A DNA stretch of 8,360 nucleotides from contig JAKAME010000056.1 in the NCBI GenBank assembly GCA_021813025.1, positions 1 to 8,360 on the forward strand. The letters are read 5' to 3'. This stretch comes from Microcaldota archaeon (GTDB lineage Archaea > Micrarchaeota > Micrarchaeia > Anstonellales > Anstonellaceae). Positions 1-5,253 of this stretch are shown here, piece after piece. The notes beneath the pieces were generated by a model. That model was given only the letters and a program-made list of their open reading frames with translations. It was not told the DNA's origin and did no database searches. The position numbers and the translations under genes were made by a program. Within the stretch, counting starts at the first letter, position 1. Every line of letters starts with the position of its first letter.

Positions 1-1
1 C

Positions 2-772
2 GACCTGAAGTCCAATATCACCAAGAACGTATTCACCAAGGGCACCTTCCTCTATGAGGAAACCTCCCTCCTTCTCTCCGAAGAGTTGCGGGAGCCGGCC
101 ACCTACTATTCCATCCTCTCGGCAATGTCGAACGAGACCCGACTGACCGACATCGCCAACAAGGCGGGCGTTCCGGCCAAGGACATGCCCAAATACCTGG
201 ACGTGCTCATCGACCTCGAATATGTCGAGCGGCTCATCCCCGTGACCGAGGACACTTCCAAGCGCAGCCTCTATCGCATCAAGGACAATTTCTTCAATTT
301 CTGGTTCCGATTCGCCGCGCCGAACATGTCCGATCTGGAGAGCGGGCGGCAGGGGCCGGTGATGGAGAAGATAGCGCCCGAGCTGCAGAAATACGTGTCA
401 CGGGTGGTGTTCGAGGACGTGTGCCAGCAGGCTCTTGCCCATGACGTAGGCGCGAAATTCGACACGTTCGGCAAGTGGTGGGGGAATTATCGCGATGGCG
501 GGGAGAAGAAGACGCAGGACATCGACATCGTTTTCCTCAACAAGAAGACCGGGGATATCCTCTTCGCCGAATGCAAGTGGTCGGATGGTGTGGATGCCAA
601 AGTTGTTCTGGGCGAACTGAAAGCCAAAACCGCACATGTGCAGTGGCGCGATGAATATCGCAAGGAGCATTTTGCAGTCTTCGCCAAGTCGTTCAGGCGC
701 AAGGAGGATTTGGGGAAAAACGTCGCGCTCTATGACTTGAAAAAAATGGAAAAGGTGTTCTCGGCCAGATGA
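2..772 (+). CDS. Archaeal ATPase, DUF234 family, C-terminal part (5' end outside window)
   Basis: The reading frame is open from the left edge, so this is the last 256 codons of a longer gene; the P-loop ATPase domain would lie upstream and is not seen. The visible part starts with a phrase typical of the end of the ATPase region (FLYEE, then EELREPATYYSIL). A winged-helix segment follows at about fragment residues 33-85 (LTDIANKAGV, YVERLIP), then the DUF234 signature YRIKDNFFNFWFRF. The C-terminal third has the layout of a PD-(D/E)xK nuclease fold: an early acidic helix (VFEDV), D175 in DIDIVF and E190-C-K192 in FAECKW. These families (PF01637 plus PF03008) are common in archaea, often in several copies and in accessory loci; their role is not settled. 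Nothing links it to the copper operon, which converges on it 61 bp away. Family call is firm; nuclease activity is inference. Confidence 0.85.
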   Translation, partial: DLKSNITKNVFTKGTFLYEETSLLLSEELREPATYYSILSAMSNETRLTDIANKAGVPAKDMPKYLDVLIDLEYVERLIPVTEDTSKRSLYRIKDNFFNFWFRFAAPNMSDLESGRQGPVMEKIAPELQKYVSRVVFEDVCQQALAHDVGAKFDTFGKWWGNYRDGGEKKTQDIDIVFLNKKTGDILFAECKWSDGVDAKVVLGELKAKTAHVQWRDEYRKEHFAVFAKSFRRKEDLGKNVALYDLKKMEKVFSAR

Positions 773-833
773 GGCTCGGTGCCCCGAATGCGGCTTCAAA
801 TGCTTTGCGACACGCTCCATGGGCTGCAATCCA

Positions 834-2531
834 TTACTTTACGATGAAAGACGTCATCATCCCGCTCTCCAGATGTTCGGCGATGTGGCAGTGCATCACC
901 CACTCCCCGTCATTCGGGAACATGACCAGCAGCTCCACCGAGCCGCCCACCGGCACCAGAACCGAATCCTTCCACACTCGCTTCGCGTTCGGCGCGCCGT
1001 CGCTCTTGAGCACCATAAAGCGCGTGCCGTGGATGTGGACCACGTGCTGCATGGGGTGCAGCGAATCCTTGTCATTGCGGATGAGCAGCTTGATTGGCTT
1101 GTCTTTTGGCACTTGCGCGGCCGCGTCCATGTTGTCCCGGCCCGTGCGGTTGTCTTGGATAATCCATTTCACGCTCGCGTTGGTGGAGAGGCGGTTCATG
1201 CCGAACATGGTGTCCTCCCATTCGATGCCGTCATGGCCGAGGCCCATCAGCTCGCGACCGAGCTCGTCCAGAGGCGTTGCGCCGGGGATATCCACGGTCA
1301 GGTCGTAGGTGAAGTCGGCCGGCTTGTCAGGATAATCCAAATAGGGGGCCATCGAATCCTTGATTTCCGCATTTTCATGGAGGGTTGCAAACGCCGCGGA
1401 TTGGGGCAGGCCGCTCTCTTGCGCAACGCGGCCGTTCTCCCCTGACGCACGGCCGTTCTCTTCTGCCGCGCGGCTGGTTCCATCCGCCAAAATCCGGCCA
1501 AGCACGCGTTCTTTCAGCGGATTGCGGTCCATAAGGCTATAGGTCCCCTCATTTTCGAACATGGCTTCGGCGATGTAGCGCTCGGAAGGGGAGATGATGA
1601 CCGAATCCGCGAAAAACTCATTTTCGTATTTGCCGCTGTCGCCCCCGACCATCTTGAACCGGACGCCCTCAATCGACAGGTTGAAGGGCCGCACATTGGC
1701 AGTGTTGAGGATGAAGAATCGCACCACTTCTCCGGCCTTCGCCCGCAGCGTATAGTTTTCCTGCCCGTTGGCCAGCATGACATTGCCATAGCGGCCCATG
1801 AGCGCGAAATTGGTCTGGTTTTTGGCATAGGGCTCCACGTCCTGCCCGTCCATCAGCAGGTCGTCCAGCACCAGCACCTCTTCCCGGTCCACGGGGTTGT
1901 AATAACCGGCTTGCGCCGGTTCCACCAAAATGACCCCGTACAGGCCCAGCTCCTGCTGGAGCTCCTCGCGCATGTGGGTATGATACCAATAGACGCCCTC
2001 GTCCGGGAAATCGAGGCGGTAGAGGAAACTTCCGCCCGGCTCTATGGGCGGCTGGGTGATGTCCGGCACGCCGTCGAAGCGGTTGTCGAGGCGCAGGCCG
2101 TGCCAGTGCACGATGGTTGGCGCGTCAAGGCGGTTGGTGACATTGATGAAGACCGCGCTTCCCTGCTTCACCCGCAGGAGGGGGCCGGGAATCTGGCCAT
2201 TGTAGGCGTACATGCGAATTTCAGCGCCATTGACGCGTTTTCGCACCGGACCAGCCTGCAACTGAAATAACGTCCAGTTCGCCAAATCCACTGCGCCTGA
2301 AGCGGCGGCTTGGGAAAGGCCAGCAATGCTGCGGTTGACAGACCCGGAACCGGCAGCCGGAAGGCCGGAGGAATTGAAATCGGCCAGACCCCGGTCTGCC
2401 GGTTGGGCGCTGGCCGCATAGCCTTGGGCCGCCGGCAGGTTTTTGGCATCTGTTCGTGGGCCGCTGCCGGCAAGGCAGCCAAAAGAGAGGAGCGCGCCCA
2501 AGCAAATGACAAATATGAACCGGTTATCCAA
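834..2531 (-). CDS. Three-domain multicopper oxidase, secreted or lipid-anchored, TTG start
   Basis: A 565-residue copper oxidase that should couple one-electron oxidation of a substrate (Cu(I), metal ion, phenol or protein donor) to four-electron reduction of O2 to water outside the membrane. All copper ligand motifs are present: HWHG (H142, H144), HTH (H184, H186), HVVHIHG (H496 type 1, H499 and H501 for the type 2/3 cluster) and HCHIAEHLESGM (H547, C548, H549, H553, axial M558). The last motif resembles CueO more than fungal laccase. The first about 20 residues form a hydrophobic signal segment ending in FGC (C19), a weak lipobox; there is no twin arginine. Residues 357-377 are an imperfect heptad triplication. 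The start is TTG, chosen because AGGTG lies 5 nt upstream, the same spacing as other genes of the operon, and no in-frame ATG lies between it and the upstream stop. It is the last gene of the six-gene run. Substrate unknown. Confidence 0.93.
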   Translation of the reverse strand: MDNRFIFVICLGALLSFGCLAGSGPRTDAKNLPAAQGYAASAQPADRGLADFNSSGLPAAGSGSVNRSIAGLSQAAASGAVDLANWTLFQLQAGPVRKRVNGAEIRMYAYNGQIPGPLLRVKQGSAVFINVTNRLDAPTIVHWHGLRLDNRFDGVPDITQPPIEPGGSFLYRLDFPDEGVYWYHTHMREELQQELGLYGVILVEPAQAGYYNPVDREEVLVLDDLLMDGQDVEPYAKNQTNFALMGRYGNVMLANGQENYTLRAKAGEVVRFFILNTANVRPFNLSIEGVRFKMVGGDSGKYENEFFADSVIISPSERYIAEAMFENEGTYSLMDRNPLKERVLGRILADGTSRAAEENGRASGENGRVAQESGLPQSAAFATLHENAEIKDSMAPYLDYPDKPADFTYDLTVDIPGATPLDELGRELMGLGHDGIEWEDTMFGMNRLSTNASVKWIIQDNRTGRDNMDAAAQVPKDKPIKLLIRNDKDSLHPMQHVVHIHGTRFMVLKSDGAPNAKRVWKDSVLVPVGGSVELLVMFPNDGEWVMHCHIAEHLESGMMTSFIVK

Positions 2532-2536
2532 TGTAA

Positions 2537-2541
2537 CACCT
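2537..2541 (-). promoter_or_regulatory. Shine-Dalgarno AGGTG deciding the TTG start of the oxidase
   Basis: AGGTG followed by TTACA and TTG. The 5-nt spacing equals that of the DsbA, cupredoxin and OsmC genes, which supports the non-ATG start. Confidence 0.7.
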
Positions 2542-2560
2542 AACGTCCGCTTTTTTAGTT

Positions 2561-2584
2561 CATGCCAATGCTCATGCCAATGCT
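2561..2584. repeat. Perfect 12-bp tandem duplication before the oxidase gene
   Basis: CATGCCAATGCT occurs twice in direct tandem, with no mismatch, in the 98-bp gap between the Met-rich gene and the oxidase gene. On the transcribed strand it reads AGCATTGGCATG twice. In the oxidase frame it would encode HWHE twice, but no usual start codon lies between it and the upstream stop. It could be a simple slippage duplication, a protein-binding site or a remnant of coding sequence. Confidence 0.9.
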
Positions 2585-2629
2585 TAAGCTCATCCCGATT
2601 TTTGCCGGCCGAAACCGCTGTTTTTCAAA

Positions 2630-3187
2630 TCATGCCTGCCGCGCCTTTTTCCTGCCGTCCTCCCTGATTTTCTGCCAGGCGTGCGCATAGACCACGAGGA
2701 TAAGGCCGACCAGAAGGATGGCCAGCAGGATGTCAAACACGCTTAAGCCATACGCGGCCGGGTATCGGTAGCCCATCATGCCGTAGGGCGTGCCAGAGGC
2801 CCCTGAACCCATCATTCCATACCCATATGACGTGGTTCCCCATCCCCTCATCATGCCGCCGCCTATCATCCCCATGCCCATCATCCCGCCATAGGTAATG
2901 GGCGTGTCGGCCCTTCCGCAGTAGATGGCCTGCGCCATCTGGATGTGCACGCTCCTCAGGCTGGCCGAGCCCTCGCCGCCCATCATGCTGTCCATGTATT
3001 CATGCGCCTGGACGGGGTGCATCTGCTCCATAAGATAATCGCCGATTGACTCCAGCTGGCCATCCGTCAGATTGTCACAGCTTATTCTGGAGTCAACCAG
3101 CGCTTTTCCTTCAGCTATAGAATCATCTGCCGCGAAAAGCGCGCCGGCGATGGCGAGCAGCGCAATCACTCCGTAAATCTTTTTCAT
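2630..3187 (-). CDS. Met-rich extracytoplasmic protein with C-terminal membrane anchor
   Basis: A 185-residue protein, probably a copper-binding or copper-buffering factor on the outer face of the membrane. It has a Sec-type signal peptide (residues 1-19, ending ALFA before ADD). A helical domain with two cysteines (C37 and C90) and several His/Met residues (MEQMHP, HEYMDSMMGG, HIQMA) follows at about 30-92. Residues 100-140 form a Gly/Met/Tyr tract with ten methionines, mostly as MM pairs. A transmembrane helix at 148-168 leads to a basic tail (KKARQA). The start ATG at 3187 is preferred over GTG at 3196 because AGGTG sits 6 nt before the ATG and overlaps the GTG. The helical two-cysteine domain looks like one seen in small hypothetical proteins of uncultivated archaea and bacteria (from memory, unverified). 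Met-rich tracts bind Cu(I) in other systems; function here is inferred from composition and neighbours. Confidence 0.85.
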   Translation of the reverse strand: MKKIYGVIALLAIAGALFAADDSIAEGKALVDSRISCDNLTDGQLESIGDYLMEQMHPVQAHEYMDSMMGGEGSASLRSVHIQMAQAIYCGRADTPITYGGMMGMGMIGGGMMRGWGTTSYGYGMMGSGASGTPYGMMGYRYPAAYGLSVFDILLAILLVGLILVVYAHAWQKIREDGRKKARQA

Positions 3188-3193
3188 TCCAAC

Positions 3194-3198
3194 CACCT
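3194..3198 (-). promoter_or_regulatory. Shine-Dalgarno AGGTG for the Met-rich gene
   Basis: AGGTG lies 6 nt before ATG at 3187 and overlaps the alternative GTG at 3196, so the ATG is the likely start. Confidence 0.7.
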
Positions 3199-3203
3199 TT
3201 TTT

Positions 3204-3728
3204 TCATTCGGTTTTCAGCCTTGTTTCAAGCCTTACCGGATGCGTCAGGCAATAGACGCCGGGGCACCTCTGGCGCGCCAACGCCTCGATTTCCAAAAGC
3301 TTGGAACGCTCGGCGCCTGAGGCAGTTACTGAAATCTTCGCCGACTCTACGGGAGGTTCGCTCCCCATGCCAAGCACCGGGGAAAGGTTGATTTCGTTTT
3401 CCGCCGAAACGGACAGCTTGGACAGCGCAACGCCTTTTTCCGCCGCAATGGAAGCAAACGTCTGCGCAAAGCATGCGGCCAGCCCAAAAAGGCAGTATTG
3501 CACCGGGTCGGGCTTTTGCCCGCTCCCCCCCAAAAACGGCGGGGCATCGGCGTATATTTCCGTAGAACCCGCGGCATGCCCCAGAACGGCTGAGAACTGC
3601 GGCTGGCCAGCCTCAAGGTTCCAGGTGCCAGTCACTTTTTTTGTTTTGATGGCTTTGCTTTTGTCTTTTTTCACTTCATTTGCAAATGCCGCTGCATTGC
3701 CCATGTCCACGTTGTTAATCCTCGTCAT
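3204..3728 (-). CDS. OsmC/Ohr-family thiol protein
   Basis: A 174-residue cytoplasmic protein of the OsmC/Ohr fold (COG1765 type). It has the family's central helix, DPVQYCLFGLAACFAQTF, with C86 in the position of the first redox cysteine, and the late motif RQRCPGVYCL with C155 in the CP position. In characterised members this cysteine pair reduces organic or fatty-acid hydroperoxides with a dithiol donor. Two further cysteines, C79 and C160, each lie close to one of the pair, which is not usual. There is no signal peptide or TM helix; the first 30 residues are polar and Lys-rich. The start ATG is backed by GAGGTGA, with AGGTG 5 nt upstream. It lies 7-21 nt from its neighbours in the copper/thiol operon, suggesting a role in oxidant defence when the oxidase and copper proteins are expressed. 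Family firm; substrate unknown. Confidence 0.88.
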   Translation of the reverse strand: MTRINNVDMGNAAAFANEVKKDKSKAIKTKKVTGTWNLEAGQPQFSAVLGHAAGSTEIYADAPPFLGGSGQKPDPVQYCLFGLAACFAQTFASIAAEKGVALSKLSVSAENEINLSPVLGMGSEPPVESAKISVTASGAERSKLLEIEALARQRCPGVYCLTHPVRLETRLKTE

Positions 3729-3733
3729 GTCGT

Positions 3734-3738
3734 CACCT
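3734..3738 (-). promoter_or_regulatory. Shine-Dalgarno AGGTG for the OsmC gene
   Basis: GAGGTGA precedes ATG at 3728, with 5 nt between AGGTG and the start. It lies just after the stop codon of the upstream membrane-protein gene, consistent with one transcript. Confidence 0.7.
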
Positions 3739-3749
3739 CTTTGTTATTA

Positions 3750-4349
3750 TTATCCTGTTTTATCGATTCTCGCCCTCCCTGGTTTCAGGGTGTGGCCCCC
3801 TTCTGGCCTCTTTTTTTCCGCGCTAGTTTTGCCTGCTTTCGGCCTTCGCACCGGGCAGCCGCTGGCAATGGCCCCCAAGCCCAGATGGATGGAGAAGAGC
3901 AGCAGGAGGATGCTGAGCGGCAGAATATAGGGGCTCCATTCAGCAACAAATGCAGTCGCGCTGCCCAAGCCCAGCCAAAACAGCCAGATGGGCTGGCAGA
4001 TTTGGCAGGCCGTGGCCAGAGTGCCCAGAAAACCGCCGATTCCCCCCGCTCCCGCGCTGGCGTGAGAGAGGCCAGACAGTTCCCTCCACTGGAACGCGGC
4101 CAGCGTGAAGCCCAGCGCGGCCAGGCCGGCCAACAAAATGGCTGACCATCCATCGACTGGCGTAAGATTCGGATTAAGAGAGAGTGTATCAATGAGCACG
4201 ACATTAGTCAGTAAGAGATAGAGGGGGATGAAAAAAATGAAAAGCCCTGCTGCCAGCGCGAGATAGCGCGGCTTTGAGAAAGCAAGCCCCGCTCCCCTCT
4301 TCCACGTCTTCCATACGTCGAACATGTGCGCCTTCCATACGCTGGACAT
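3750..4349 (-). CDS. Four-TM membrane protein with CQIC motif, function unknown
   Basis: I do not recognise a characterised family. The 199-residue protein has a Trp/Lys-rich N-terminus and four predicted membrane helices (about 29-53, 67-87, 101-127, 140-160). A basic cytoplasmic-type tail follows, with a further Cys (C165). Helix 3 is Gly-rich and contains C115-Q-I-C118-Q-P, so a CxxC pair lies within or at the edge of the membrane. A DsbB/VKOR-like partner for the DsbA gene is possible, because those are also four-helix proteins with a membrane CxxC; however, the second, loop cysteine pair of those families is absent. A copper-handling membrane protein is the other option. The start is uncertain: ATG at 4349 follows GGGGGAG closely; ATG 4361 has GGAG abutting it; TTG 4367 and ATG 4325 are also in frame. 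Gaps of 65 and 21 nt to its neighbours place it inside the operon. Confidence 0.8.
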   Translation of the reverse strand: MSSVWKAHMFDVWKTWKRGAGLAFSKPRYLALAAGLFIFFIPLYLLLTNVVLIDTLSLNPNLTPVDGWSAILLAGLAALGFTLAAFQWRELSGLSHASAGAGGIGGFLGTLATACQICQPIWLFWLGLGSATAFVAEWSPYILPLSILLLLFSIHLGLGAIASGCPVRRPKAGKTSAEKKRPEGGHTLKPGRARIDKTG

Positions 4350-4414
4350 AAGCTCCCCCATCTCCAAGTGTCTCGCATCCTCGCTCCTGTCTTCCCCTAT
4401 CCTATCCTTTTATT

Positions 4415-5185
4415 CTAGCTGGCCACCAGCTGCCCGCGGAACATGTTCATGGAGCAGTGGTAGCGGTAGACGCCCGGGCTGGGCGGGGTGAAGGTGGCCG
4501 AGACGGTCTCTCCATTGCGCGAGATGAGGTTGACGCCCACGTTGTCGATGATGAGCTGCCGCCCGCAGCCCGCGTTCGGGTCTGCCGAGAACTCAAGGCG
4601 CACGGGCTGGCCGGCCCTGACCTGCAAGGTGTTCTGGTCATAGCCGGACGGAGCCGCATACAATTTCACCACCTGCAGCTGGGGCTGGACGGCAGGAGCC
4701 GCCTGGGCAGCCGGAGCAGATGCACCCCCACCCACCACCAGCTTGCCGCCCATCTCAAGGTGCCCCCCGCCGCAGTAGACGGAGCAGGCGAAATTGAACG
4801 TGCCCTCCTTGTCGGCCGTGAATTCGACCGTGTTCTGCCCGCCCGCGCCTGCGCGCAAATCAACGCCATATTCTGATATCGCCAGGCCGTGGGCGACATC
4901 AGCGCTCTTAAGCGTGAGGCGCACCCGGTCCCCTTTCTGCACCGATAACGTGGCCGGCTCGAACGAAAAGCGCTTGGCCACAACCACGAACTCCTTGAGG
5001 TTGGGGCTGCCCAGCGCCATGCCGCCGCAGCCTTGCGGCCCGCAGCCCGCGGTGGCCGGAGCGATTGCCGCGGGGACGGAGGTGGAGGCTGCGAAGACCG
5101 GCCGGTTCATGGCCGAAAAGGCCAGAAAGCCAATGAAGAGCACGGCCAGCGCGCAGGCCCCAATGAACATTTTCTTGGAATCCAT
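4415..5185 (-). CDS. Membrane-anchored two-domain cupredoxin with CuA motif
   Basis: A 256-residue protein with an N-terminal anchor (about residues 6-25), a short linker with C48 and C53 (AGCGPQGCGG) and two cupredoxin domains. Domain 1 (about 64-151) has H99 in DVAHG and C134-x3-C138-x3-H142-x2-M145 in FACSVYCGGGHLEM. These are the side-chain ligands of the binuclear CuA centre of cytochrome oxidase subunit II; the usual Glu between the cysteines, which ligates only through its backbone, is Val136. After an Ala/Pro linker, domain 2 (about 172-256) is of the plastocyanin-like type (COG4633-like) with C207 in AGCGRQL and C244-S-M-N-M248-FRG. It probably carries electrons or copper on the outer face. 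The second ATG (5185) of the ATGATG pair is preferred because AGGTG lies 5 nt before it. No haem-copper oxidase or N2O reductase is encoded in the window. Confidence is high for the domains, low for the partner. Confidence 0.9.
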   Translation of the reverse strand: MDSKKMFIGACALAVLFIGFLAFSAMNRPVFAASTSVPAAIAPATAGCGPQGCGGMALGSPNLKEFVVVAKRFSFEPATLSVQKGDRVRLTLKSADVAHGLAISEYGVDLRAGAGGQNTVEFTADKEGTFNFACSVYCGGGHLEMGGKLVVGGGASAPAAQAAPAVQPQLQVVKLYAAPSGYDQNTLQVRAGQPVRLEFSADPNAGCGRQLIIDNVGVNLISRNGETVSATFTPPSPGVYRYHCSMNMFRGQLVAS

Positions 5186-5211
5186 CATATCACCTGTTTC
5201 GACTCTGTCAT
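5185..5211 (-). CDS. Possible 8-codon upstream ORF MTESKQVI before the cupredoxin gene
   Basis: ATG at 5211 has its own AGGTG at the operon's usual 5-nt spacing. It runs eight codons to a TGA that overlaps the favoured cupredoxin ATG as TGATG, an arrangement typical of translational coupling. The stretch reads M-T-E-S-K-Q-V-I and contains the second Shine-Dalgarno site. It may be a regulatory leader or simply the result of a duplicated ribosome-binding site; there is no homology to use at this length. Confidence 0.35.
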   Translation of the reverse strand: MTESKQVI

Positions 5212-5225
5212 CCTATCACCTGTTT
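5188..5225. repeat. Duplicated Shine-Dalgarno module (12-bp direct repeats, 26 bp apart)
   Basis: TATCACCTGTTT occurs at 5188-5199 and 5214-5225. On the transcribed strand each copy reads AAACAGGTGATA, a strong archaeal ribosome-binding site. The downstream copy serves the cupredoxin start; the upstream copy sits 5 nt before the ATG of an 8-codon ORF. Confidence 0.85.
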
Positions 5226-5253
5226 TCATTCATTGTTTCGGCATGTGTTTCTA

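Noticed and set aside
768..833. Plus-strand frame reading CPECGFKCF and MGCNP just after the ATPase stop, like the start of a zinc-ribbon protein.
   Set aside because: There is no start codon in frame before it, and the frame runs directly into the antisense of the oxidase gene. It could be a gene remnant, but 20 residues are too few to claim it.
819..1445. Long plus-strand ORF antisense to the oxidase.
   Set aside because: Composition is His/Arg/Val-rich shadow sequence of a GC-rich gene; the opposite strand encodes a complete multicopper oxidase with all ligand motifs.
2555..2593. Mini-ORF MSLSIGMSIGMN before the oxidase gene.
   Set aside because: No Shine-Dalgarno site at its ATG, and it consists mostly of the 12-bp tandem repeat; not supportable as a gene.
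3301..3930. Plus-strand ORF of about 209 codons across the OsmC gene and its upstream gap.
   Set aside because: Antisense to two well-supported genes and with no recognisable domain or ribosome-binding site.
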